From Zelonia costaricensis (Eukaryota; Euglenozoa; Kinetoplastea; Trypanosomatida; Trypanosomatidae): a stretch of 42,060 bases of DNA. This document shows positions 17,585-26,357 of this stretch, piece after piece (the stretch's first letter is position 1; the number at the start of each line of letters is the position of its first letter). The notes under the pieces were generated by a model that ran no database searches, was not told the origin of the DNA, and worked only from the letters and a program-made list of their open reading frames with translations. The stretch covers positions 1-42,060 of the forward strand of contig JASAOO010003329.1 in assembly GCA_030849075.1 (NCBI GenBank), in the 5' to 3' direction. The position numbers and the translations under genes were made by a program.

Positions 17585-20500
17585 ATGCAGGTTCAGTTCT
17601 ACCAGAACATTATGAAGGGCCAGCAGGACATGGCCCGTGTCCAGTCCATCTGCTTCTCGGCCAACAACAAGCGCCTCGCCATCGCCGACGCAACGCGGCA
17701 CATCCAGCTCTTCGATGAACAGGGTGAGCGGCGTGACAAGTTCGCGACCAAGGCGGCATCAGACAAGGGCGGGCGCGGCTACATCGTGACCGGCATGGCC
17801 TTCTCGCCCGACAGCTCCCTCCTCGCCGTGGCGCAGTCCGACAGCATCGTCTTTGTGTACCGCCTCGGGCTCGAGTGGGGGGAGAAGAAGGCGATTCGCA
17901 ACAAGCTGTCGCAGACGTCGCCCGTGACGTGTGTGGCGTGGCCGAACACGTCGTCGCAGGGCGTCGAGCTCATCGCCTTCGCCACGCTGGATGGCAGCGT
18001 GAAGGTGGGCATGCTCAAGGCGAACAAGTCGCACGTGCTGTACTCGCACGAGCACCCCGCCGTCTCGATGTGCACGAGCCGCGACAACACCAAGATCCTC
18101 ACCGGGCACCTCGACGGCACGGTGTACCAGTACACCTTCGAGGCCTCCGAGGACGGCGCGGAGGTGGCGGGGGCGAAGCGGCTCTTCCTCCACAGCTGCG
18201 CCCCGTACGTGCTGGCGTGGGGCGAGAGCATATGCGCGGCCGGCACGGACTGCCAGGTCGCCTTCTATACTCCGAAGAGTGGCCAGCGGCCGCAGATCAT
18301 CCCGTTCGACGCCAAGGATGTGGGCGGCTTCACGACAGGGGTGTGCAACCCCAGCGGGCAGGCCGTCGCCGTCGCCGGGCGCGAGCAGATCCGCGTCTTC
18401 GACCTCAACATCCGCTCGCGCAAGTGGGAGGAGGGCGCCGTGGTGCACCTGCCGCACAGCGAGGGCTTCAGCGCGATGCAGTGGAAGCGGGATGGCAGCC
18501 GCCTCGTCACGGGCACCGTCACGGGCTCGGTGGACCTCTTCGACTGCTGCCTGCGGCGCTACCGCGTGCGTGGCGCCTACGAGTTCACCTACGTGAGCCA
18601 CAGCCAGGTGATTGTGAAGCGGCTGTCGAGTGGCACGCGGCTCGTGCTGCAGTCGTACATGGGCTTCGAGATCCAGAAGGTGAACGTGTACCAGGACCGC
18701 TACCTCGTCGCCCACACCTCGGCGACGCTGCTGCTGGGCGACTTGATGTCGCACAAGCTGAGCGAGGTGCCGTGGCAGCTCACCGGGCGCGAGAAGTTCG
18801 TGTTCGACAACGAGCAGATCTGCATGGTCTTCAACGTCGGGGAGCTGTGCCTGATCGAGTACGGCAAGAACATGATCCTCGGCACGTGCCGCACGGAGGA
18901 GCGCAACTCCCACCGCATCAGCGTCCGCGTCTTCAATTCTATCGCCAGCGAGGCGGGGGCCGGCGGCGCGGCGGGTGGCAACGGCAGCGTTAGCGGGACG
19001 CGGCGCGAGGTGAGCACGACGGCGGCGACGCCCACGGCGCCGTCGGGGTCGCCGTTCGGCTCCTCCCCACCGGCGACCGGCCCGGGTGCCCTCGAGGCGG
19101 ACAACTCGCGCTGCGTCATCGCCTACCTGATCGACCGCCACACCATCCAGATCGACGACCTGAAGAGCGGCGTGTCGATTGCGCGGGTGCCGCACGAGTC
19201 GAAGCTGGACTGGCTCGAGCTCGACTACCGCGCCGCGCGGCTGCTCTTCCGCGACAAGCAGCACCAGCTGTACTTCTACGACATCGCCAGCCAGCAGCGC
19301 ACGACGCTGCTGAGCTACTGCACCTACGTGCAGTGGGTGCCGCGCAGCGACGTCGTGGTCGCGCAGAGTCGGCTGGAGCTGTGCGTCTGGTACAGCGTCG
19401 AGTCGCCGGACCGCGTCACGATTGTGCCGATCCGCGGCGAGGTCGAGGGCATGGAGCGTGGCAACGGCAAGACAGAGGTCATCGTGGACGAGGGCGTCAG
19501 CACCGTCGCCTACGCGCTGGACGAGTCGCTCATCGAGTTCCGCGCCGCGATGGAGGAGCGCGACCTCGACCGCGCCTGCGATCTGCTCGAGCGGACCGCG
19601 CTGACGCCCGGGACGGAGGTGATGTGGGGCACGCTGGCCGAGGTCGCGCTGCAGGAGATGAAGCTCTTCATCGCGGAGCGCTGCTACGCTGCGCTGGGTG
19701 ACGTGGCCAAGGTGAGCGCCCTCCAGCGCATCCGCCAGCTCGCGGCCAAGGCGCGGGCCGACAGCGCCGGCGCGACGAGCGGCTACGAGCACTACACGGT
19801 GCTGGCCGAGCTGTACATGATGAACCGCGACTTCAAGCGAGCCGAGCAGCTCTATCTGGAGAACGGCCGCATCGAGGACGCCATGCGGATGTGGGAGGAG
19901 ATGAACCGCTACGACGAGAGCCTCGCGATCGCCGAGGCGCGCGGGCTGGACGACGTGGCGAACCGCCGCGCCCGCTACTTCGCGTGGCTCATGGAGACGC
20001 GCCAGTACGAGACTGCCGGCGAGATGCGGGAGAAGGACGGCAAGCACATCGATGCCATCAACCTGTACCTGCGCGGCGGCACCCCGGCGCGGGCCGCGCA
20101 GGTGGTGTCGGTGAACAACCTGAAGCCGGAGCAGCAGCTGCTCGAGGCGGTCGCAGCGGCGCTCTTCAAGGCCCAAGTCTTCGAGGCGGCCGGCGACTTC
20201 TTCGACAAGCTGCACATGACGGACCGCGCGATCGACGCGTACAAGCGCGGCCACGCCTTCAGCCGCGCCGTCGACTACGCCAAGACGGCCGCGCCGCAGC
20301 AGGTGGTGCCGCTGGAGGAGGCGTGGGGCGACTACCTCGTCTCGCAGAAGCACGTCGATCAGGCCATCAACCACTACAACGAGGCCGGCAAGTACGGCAA
20401 GGCGGTGAAGGCGGCGCTCGACTCGCGGCAGTGGGCCAAGGCGGCCGCCATCCTGGAGACGCAGAGCGGGGGCGGCACTGGTGCAGGGGCGGCGGCGCCG

Positions 20501-23026
20501 GCGGCGCCGGTGGACGCGGCGACGAAGAGCGCCTACCAGCGCATCGCCCACCACTACGAGGAGGTGCATCAGTACGCCGAGGCCGAGAAGTTCTACATCA
20601 AGTCCGGCGCCGTCAGCGACGCCGTCGACATGTACTCGCGTGCCGGCATGACGGACCACATGTACCGCGTCGCCCAGCGCCACCTCGAGCAGGACAAGCT
20701 CGTCGAGCTCTTCGTCAGCCAGGCGAAGCAGCTCGAGACGAAGGGCGACTACGCGGCAGCGGAGCGCATCTACCTCAAGGTCAACGACGCCGACGGCGCG
20801 ATTATGATGTACCGCAAGAACCGCGACTACACGAACATGATGCGGCTCGTCCAGGCCTACCGCTCCGGCTACGTGCTGCAGACCCACCTCGCCCTGGCCA
20901 CGCAGTTCCAGAAGGAGGGCAACCTCAAGTCGGCCGAGACGCACTTCATCGCCGGCAAGGACTGGAGTCGCGCCGTGTCGATGTACCGCGACCGCGACCT
21001 CTGGGACGACGCCGTGCGGGTGGCGAAGGTGCACGGCGGCGCCAACGCCGCGAAGCAGGTGGTCGTCTCGCGCGCCACTGTGATGGACGGCGAGGAGGGT
21101 GTGCGGCTGCTCGGGAAATTCAACCTCGTCGAGGCCGGCATCGACGCCGCGCTCGAGGGCGGCAAGTTCGACCTTGCGCTGCAGTGGGCGCAGCTGGCCC
21201 AGCCGGCGAAGGTGCCGTACGTGTACCTCAAGTACGCGATGCACTACGAGGACCAGGGTGACTTCCGCATGGCCGAGGACGCCTTCATCAAGTCCGGCAA
21301 GCCGCGCGAGGCGATCGACATGTACGTGCATCAGCACGACTTCACCGGTGCCATGCGGGTCGCCGAGAATCACGACCCCTCGGCGGTGGCGAACGTGTGT
21401 GCGGCCAACGGGCGGGTGTGCTTCCAGCAGGGCAACTACAAGGAGGCGGAGGCCCTCTTCCTGCGCGCCAGCGCCCCGGAGACGCTGCTGAAGATGTACG
21501 TGGACACGAAGATGTTCCACGAGGCGCAGCGGGTTGCGAAGGAGTACTGCCCGGAGATGCAGGGCGACGTGGCGAAGCGCATGGCCCTCAACTCCAACGA
21601 TCCACAGAAGGCGGGCGCAGTGTTGGAGGAGAACAACGAGTTCCAGCTCGCCATCGACACGTACCTCGGCGCGACCCCGGAGACCGTGCCGGATCCGGCG
21701 ACCCTGGCGAACCTGTGGGTGCGCGCGGTGAAGGTGGCGCAGAAGCACGCGCGCAACCTTCTCAAGGAGGTGCTCCGCAGCGCGACGGACAAGCTCAAGG
21801 CGGCGCAGCGGTACGTGGAGGCGGGCAAGTGCCTCGAGGACTGCGAGGACTACAAGGCGGCCATCAACATGTACGTGCAGGCCCGCAAGTTCGACCTCGC
21901 CGAGACGCTGGCGAAGCGCGTCAGCCCGGAGCTGGAGGACTACGTCAAGCGTGCAATTGTCCAGGACAGCATTGCGGGCGGCTCGATGCGGGACGCCAAG
22001 GTGGTGGAGGAGATGGACCCCGAGGCGGCCATGAAGGCGTACATCGGCAAGGCCGACTTCACCAACGCGCTGCGCATGGCCGCGCAGAAGTCCGCGGAGG
22101 AGGTGCAGTACGTCGCGGGCCTGCAGGTGCAGCACCTCCTGCGCCAGGGCGAGACGGTGCAGTGCCTCGAGGCGCTCAGCAAGAACCCGCTCGACCCCGA
22201 CGACTTCCGCTTCTACGAGACGTGGCTGTCCGTCGCGCAGCGGGTCATCCCGCTGCTCCCGCCCGACGAGGCGCTGGCGCCGCTTCTGCCGCCGCTGCAC
22301 GACGGGCTCGTGAAGGTGCTCGACGGCATGTCGCGGTCGGGCCAGAAGACCGAGGACATCGCCAAGGCGACGGCGTACGCGTCGGTGGTGCACATCTACT
22401 ACATGTCGCACCGCATGGAGACGGAGCTGAACATGCCCGACCTCGCCGTGCAGCTCATGCTCGGCCTGCCCCGCTGGATTCCGCATGTGTCGCCCGACAA
22501 GGCCTTCTACGACGCCGGCATGGCGGCGAAGCGGTCGGGCCTGGAGGGGATGCAGGATGTCGCGTTCCTGTACCTCAACCGCGCCCTCGACATCACCGAG
22601 CGCATCGACGACGGCGATGCCGACAGCACCGGCATCGACAACACAGACTTCGACGCGACCGACTTCCCCAAGGTGTACCGGCTGCCGAAGGAGCCGACGG
22701 TGCCGGCGTCGGTGATGGAGGAGGTGAACAACTGGGTGCTGACCGTGTCCATCGACAACACCGCCGCCTCCGAGAACCGCACGCTGCCCATGGTGAGCGA
22801 CCCCGAGAACGGCGAGCCGATGTTTGCGGGCTCGGTGAAGTCGCCGCACACGGGCAAGATGTTCCCGTCGTGCGCCGTGACCGGCTACCCGGTGATTGGC
22901 GGCGGGCTCACCAAGTGTGGGCAGTGCCAGCGGCCTGCGAACCAGGCGGACTGGAACAAGTTCGTGCTGACGGCGAAGCGCTGCCCGTGGTGCGGCGCCG
23001 CGGCCAACCCGAACTTCAAGGTTTAG
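17585..23026 (+). CDS. IFT172: Intraflagellar transport protein IFT172
   Basis: This encodes 1813 residues, against roughly 1750 in animals. It is a peripheral IFT-B subunit that runs along flagellar microtubules, links IFT-B to IFT-A, and acts at the flagellar tip in turnaround. The N-terminal third is a WD40 double propeller, recognised by YDEHGERRDKF-like FDEQGERRDKF (about residues 43-53), MAFSPDSS, ALAW-type AMQWKRDGSRL and LFDCCLRRYR. From about residue 620 to 1700 the chain is a long series of TPR-like helical repeats (EEAWGDYLV, AINHYNEAGKY, EAEKFYIKSG, DAVDMYSRAG). Two low-complexity insertions occur at about 456-505 in the propeller region and 959-982 in the repeats. The C-terminal end carries C1763, CGQC (1778-1781) and CPWC (1800-1803), which look zinc-binding. 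Codon use avoids TTA, CTA and TCA completely from 17762 to the stop. Confidence 0.98.
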   Translation: MQVQFYQNIMKGQQDMARVQSICFSANNKRLAIADATRHIQLFDEQGERRDKFATKAASDKGGRGYIVTGMAFSPDSSLLAVAQSDSIVFVYRLGLEWGEKKAIRNKLSQTSPVTCVAWPNTSSQGVELIAFATLDGSVKVGMLKANKSHVLYSHEHPAVSMCTSRDNTKILTGHLDGTVYQYTFEASEDGAEVAGAKRLFLHSCAPYVLAWGESICAAGTDCQVAFYTPKSGQRPQIIPFDAKDVGGFTTGVCNPSGQAVAVAGREQIRVFDLNIRSRKWEEGAVVHLPHSEGFSAMQWKRDGSRLVTGTVTGSVDLFDCCLRRYRVRGAYEFTYVSHSQVIVKRLSSGTRLVLQSYMGFEIQKVNVYQDRYLVAHTSATLLLGDLMSHKLSEVPWQLTGREKFVFDNEQICMVFNVGELCLIEYGKNMILGTCRTEERNSHRISVRVFNSIASEAGAGGAAGGNGSVSGTRREVSTTAATPTAPSGSPFGSSPPATGPGALEADNSRCVIAYLIDRHTIQIDDLKSGVSIARVPHESKLDWLELDYRAARLLFRDKQHQLYFYDIASQQRTTLLSYCTYVQWVPRSDVVVAQSRLELCVWYSVESPDRVTIVPIRGEVEGMERGNGKTEVIVDEGVSTVAYALDESLIEFRAAMEERDLDRACDLLERTALTPGTEVMWGTLAEVALQEMKLFIAERCYAALGDVAKVSALQRIRQLAAKARADSAGATSGYEHYTVLAELYMMNRDFKRAEQLYLENGRIEDAMRMWEEMNRYDESLAIAEARGLDDVANRRARYFAWLMETRQYETAGEMREKDGKHIDAINLYLRGGTPARAAQVVSVNNLKPEQQLLEAVAAALFKAQVFEAAGDFFDKLHMTDRAIDAYKRGHAFSRAVDYAKTAAPQQVVPLEEAWGDYLVSQKHVDQAINHYNEAGKYGKAVKAALDSRQWAKAAAILETQSGGGTGAGAAAPAAPVDAATKSAYQRIAHHYEEVHQYAEAEKFYIKSGAVSDAVDMYSRAGMTDHMYRVAQRHLEQDKLVELFVSQAKQLETKGDYAAAERIYLKVNDADGAIMMYRKNRDYTNMMRLVQAYRSGYVLQTHLALATQFQKEGNLKSAETHFIAGKDWSRAVSMYRDRDLWDDAVRVAKVHGGANAAKQVVVSRATVMDGEEGVRLLGKFNLVEAGIDAALEGGKFDLALQWAQLAQPAKVPYVYLKYAMHYEDQGDFRMAEDAFIKSGKPREAIDMYVHQHDFTGAMRVAENHDPSAVANVCAANGRVCFQQGNYKEAEALFLRASAPETLLKMYVDTKMFHEAQRVAKEYCPEMQGDVAKRMALNSNDPQKAGAVLEENNEFQLAIDTYLGATPETVPDPATLANLWVRAVKVAQKHARNLLKEVLRSATDKLKAAQRYVEAGKCLEDCEDYKAAINMYVQARKFDLAETLAKRVSPELEDYVKRAIVQDSIAGGSMRDAKVVEEMDPEAAMKAYIGKADFTNALRMAAQKSAEEVQYVAGLQVQHLLRQGETVQCLEALSKNPLDPDDFRFYETWLSVAQRVIPLLPPDEALAPLLPPLHDGLVKVLDGMSRSGQKTEDIAKATAYASVVHIYYMSHRMETELNMPDLAVQLMLGLPRWIPHVSPDKAFYDAGMAAKRSGLEGMQDVAFLYLNRALDITERIDDGDADSTGIDNTDFDATDFPKVYRLPKEPTVPASVMEEVNNWVLTVSIDNTAASENRTLPMVSDPENGEPMFAGSVKSPHTGKMFPSCAVTGYPVIGGGLTKCGQCQRPANQADWNKFVLTAKRCPWCGAAANPNFKV

Positions 23027-23565
23027 AGAAGCGGGTACGAACGAAAAGGGTTTGAGTTGTGTGAAGCTGTGCGTCTCGCCGTCTATCTCTTTGTGTGTCT
23101 GTGTACGTGCGCCTGCGCACGCGGCTTCTGCTTTGTGGCGATGTGCACCCCTGTTGCGTGTGTTTGTGTGTTGCTCTTCTCTTCTTCTGGGTCGCTCTCG
23201 GTTCCTACTAGTCCACGACGCGTCCTGTCTCTCTCTCTCTCCCCCCTTTCCTTTGTGTGCTTCTCTGTCTGCATGTGTGTGTGCTTGTGTATGTGTGTAT
23301 GTGTGCTCTCTCGAGTACTGATGTAGTCTTTCCCATGTAAAGAAGGCCCTCTGTGCTCCTCCTCCTCCTCTCCACCCCACCTCCACCCGATCAACCCGTC
23401 GCCCTCCTTCTCCGCCGCCTTCTCTATCTTTACCAATGCTGCCTGTGAACGCAGCCCCTGCCCTCCGTTCCCCCCCCGTCGTCCGCGCATGACTGCCGCA
23501 CCGACACGACTACACAAGCGTGTCGCAGCTGCGTGCGGGTCCGTTGTCTGTCCTCTCCGCCTTCA

Positions 23566-23604
23566 GGGGTGGGGTGCGGTATCGACGTGGGGTGGGGGTG
23601 GGGG
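23566..23604 (+). other. G-quadruplex motif, sense strand
   Basis: G runs at 23566-23569, 23571-23574, 23589-23592, 23594-23598 and 23600-23604. Three of the loops are one base and one is 14 bases. It lies about 540 bases after the IFT172 stop. Confidence 0.55.
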
Positions 23605-23970
23605 CGTCTGAAGCGGCCGCGGTGAGTGCTGCTGCTGGCCACCCCTCTTCTTGAGTTTGTTCTCCAACCCCCGCACTCCTTGTGTCCCTTTTCTCAGATC
23701 GCGCCCGAGGGGGGGGGCGGGGAACGTGTCTACCCCGACCCCAGCTGGTGTGCTCGAGGGGTGGTGGTGGTGGTGTTGGTGCCTACCCGCTGCCCCCCTC
23801 CCCCACTCCCCTCTGACGGAGCAAGCGAAGAAGGGAACAAGTTTTGTGGAGTGCGGCAAGGAGGCGTGGTGCTGGTGCTGCCTGCATGCCCCCGCGTCCT
23901 CCTCGCCTCACTCTTTCCTCCTTCCTCTTCTTCCTCGACTCTCCACCCCTACTTGTGTCGCGGTCGTTCC

Positions 23971-23999
23971 GGGGGACGGGAGAGGGAGAGGGGGGGGGG
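23971..23999 (+). other. G-quadruplex motif, sense strand
   Basis: G runs at 23971-23975, 23978-23980, 23984-23986 and 23990-23999, with loops of 2-3 bases. It lies about 945 bases after the IFT172 stop. Confidence 0.6.
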
Positions 24000-25114
24000 A
24001 GAGGTGCGGGTGGCACGCATGCGTTGTGTTTGTGTGTGTGTGCTATAGAATGTTGGCCAACACGATTGCTACTCGCCTTCTCAATCAACAAGCTCACCCA
24101 CACAAGAAAGCGGACAAAACGAGTGAGGAGGAACTGGTGGGGACGCGGGCTGGAGAAGGGGCTGCAGTGCGTCCTGCGTTCTCGACCTCCATCTTGGTAG
24201 CCATCGACGTGCCTCGGTCGTGTCGCGATGCTCGGATGAGGTTCGAGGAGAAGCACGCGGCGGCAGGAGGGGGGTGGGGGGGTTGTGTGCTCTCTCTCTC
24301 TCTCGTGACCAAAACACATGACGAGCACACGCACACACCCACACCCACACGCACTTCACGACTGCCGCCACGCTGGCGAGGAAGACGCCGGTGTCGGTGC
24401 GCGTGCCTCTGGCGGGGCCGCGGTGATAGTAAGGGGAAAAAGGGGAGCGGAGGGTGAAGGCAGTGCCCCACGCCGACCACCCCACAAACCCCCTTTTGTC
24501 GTCGTGGCTGATGTACTCCTCGGCAGAAGCTGTCCAGTCGTCTCAACCGTGCATCCGTGCCCCTTCACCTACTCCGCTTGCACACCTCTCCGGCTTCCTT
24601 TACGCCCGGCTTCACATGATCACCATGCACGGTGCGCTGCTACCGCCCCCCTCCCCCCTTCATCACACACACACACACCCACCCACCCACCACACGCACA
24701 GGTCGTGGTTGTAGCACGTCATCACCGCCACCGCCCTCCCCCGCCTCCCGACACTCCATCACGCAACCCACCCACCCCACCACACGCACACACTCTGTGT
24801 AGAAGAGAAAACGGGTGCCTGTGTCACTCAGAGGAACTCCCTGTATCAGCCTCTAGGATAGCCCCCCCTCCTCCCTCCCCTCCCCACTGCTTCATCGAAT
24901 AGCGATCCACCTCCGCCACCCTCCCCCCTGCACGTCCTTCCTCCTAGTAGCAGTATCACGTATTTATAGCAGTAGCCCACGCAGCCGATCAAGCTTCGGC
25001 CTGACGAGCGTCCTTCTCCCCCGGTGTAATCGCAGAGCCCAACCCGCTTTACGTGCGCACTCTACCCCCCCCCTCCCTCACACACATACACACTCTCTCT
25101 CCCTTCTCTCTTTT

Positions 25115-25116
25115 AG
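25115..25116 (+). other. Predicted trans-splice acceptor AG, 140-residue membrane protein gene
   Basis: First AG after the CT-rich tract at 25092-25114, leaving a 14-base 5' UTR. It excludes the longer in-frame opening from 25053. Confidence 0.68.
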
Positions 25117-25130
25117 GTTCTAGTTCGAAG

Positions 25131-25553
25131 ATGGTGCGCTACGTGCAGCGGCCATGGTACTCGCCGTTGGGCTTCATGGCCACGACGCCGATGGCGTACA
25201 TGCCGCTCCTGGCCTGCATCGGCGTCGCCCTTGTCTTTCCCCTGCGCTACCACATCTCCGAGTACTACGAGCGGCAGCGTGAGGGTCCGCATGTGGAGCT
25301 GCGGCAGAAGGCCGTGCGGTACTACGCGGAGATGGAGCGCATGCACCGGCGGCAGGCCCTCGTCAACCTCGAGAGCATGCAGGACGACAACGCGCCGCAC
25401 CGGCTCAGCGCTGTCATGTCGGTGGAGTCGCTCCAGGCGGGCCAGCTCGACCAGGAGTACAACTACTGGTACGCCCATGAGCGCGACGCCATCCGGGCGG
25501 AGAAGCTGATGATGGAAATTCGCGAGCTCAAGGCAAAGATGGCGGTGGAGTGA
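25131..25553 (+). CDS. Small single-span membrane protein (140 residues), function unknown
   Basis: I do not recognise this protein. The first 20 residues are short and mildly basic (MVRYVQRPWYSPLGF). One hydrophobic segment spans about residues 21-38 (MAYMPLLACIGVALVFPL), followed directly by RYHISEYYERQ. The rest is charged and helical (LRQKAVRYYAEMERMHRR, then EYNYWYAHERDAIRAEKLMMEIRELKAKM) and could form a coiled coil on one side of the membrane. Size and layout resemble small accessory subunits of mitochondrial inner-membrane complexes, but nothing in the sequence proves that. The start is set by the splice acceptor 15 bases upstream. It looks a genuine gene because codon use and amino-acid composition are like those of real proteins rather than the low-complexity translation of its flanks. 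Confidence 0.85.
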   Translation: MVRYVQRPWYSPLGFMATTPMAYMPLLACIGVALVFPLRYHISEYYERQREGPHVELRQKAVRYYAEMERMHRRQALVNLESMQDDNAPHRLSAVMSVESLQAGQLDQEYNYWYAHERDAIRAEKLMMEIRELKAKMAVE

Positions 25554-26357
25554 GGAAACTTGTGTGTGTGTGTCAGTGCGGCGGCCACACTGCAACAGCC
25601 ACACCTGATGCACCTCGCCTCCCCCCGGTCACCCGCTTTGCTTTTCGACCTTGCCTCTGCCGTCTGCCGCTTCTCTCCTCGTGCAGGCGTCCGCCGTGCA
25701 CGCCCTCCACGTCTACCAAGTGCTGAGTTCCCAGTCGCTCTGTCACCCTGAAGTTGATACCTCGCCCCCCCCTCCCTCCCTCCCGCAAGCACAGCCAACT
25801 CATACGCAGTGCGCGTCACCCAGGGAAAAGACAGGAGCGAGCGAGAGAGAGAGAGCGGACGGACATCGTGTGTCGCGGCTCCGAAAACTACAACAGCGGC
25901 TGAAGCCTCGCGCGTGAGATCAGCACGCGATGTGGCAGGCATGTTGGCACGCAGCATTTCAGTGCCCCACGCTCGCCCCCCAGCCTTCCCCCCTTTGTTG
26001 AGTGCGCCACGACGCTGCCTTGAGCTCCTCCTTTTTGTATACCTCCGCCCGCCCTTTCCCTTTTGTCCCCTCAGCCGCTGAGGCGCCTCGGCCAGTTCGG
26101 CTCCCGGCCCTTCGCCCCCTCCTCCCCCCTCCCCGCCTCGCCTCCCAGCGGGCTGCAATCGAATAGAGAGCGGGAAGGCGTGCGCGTTACGACTCGACTA
26201 CAAACACACACACACATACATACACACACACACACAAACACATACATACATACAAACACATACATCCTCCCCACATACAAGTAGATCTGCAACCGTTCTT
26301 CTTTACTGTTCGAGCTTTGAGAGCACAGAGCAAAGGAAGCACCACGCTCAGCACCCC
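25554..26357 (+). other. Intergenic region before the 1876-residue protein gene
   Basis: No gene supported. A short (GT)n lies at 25561-25573 right after the stop, C-rich runs occupy the middle, and a CA/TA-rich tract covers about 26203-26270 before the next gene. Confidence 0.65.
26313..26314 (+). other. Predicted trans-splice acceptor AG, 1876-residue protein gene
   Basis: First AG after the T-rich tract at 26295-26312; it leaves a 43-base leader without an upstream ATG. Confidence 0.5.

Larger units (their letters stand above)
23027..25130 (+). other. Long intergenic region after IFT172
   Basis: A 2.1 kb stretch with no supported gene; the open frames (for example 23651-24457 and 24318-24902) translate to low-complexity Pro, His/Thr and Arg runs. 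GT-rich sequence fills about 23055-23301, G-quadruplex motifs lie at 23566-23604 and 23971-23999, G-rich runs at 24269-24282, and CA tracts near 24665-24692 and 25079-25092. It ends in a pyrimidine tract and splice acceptor. Confidence 0.65.

Noticed and set aside
17759..23386. Minus-strand open frame of 1875 codons opposite IFT172
   Set aside because: It is exactly in register with the IFT172 codons and stays open only because TTA, CTA and TCA are avoided; its translation is His/Arg/Leu-rich with no recognisable domain, and it runs against the single transcription direction.
23651..24902. Plus-strand open frames (268 and 194 codons) in the gap after IFT172
   Set aside because: Translations are runs of Trp, Gly, His, Thr and Pro from G-rich, CA and C-rich tracts; no ordered segment.
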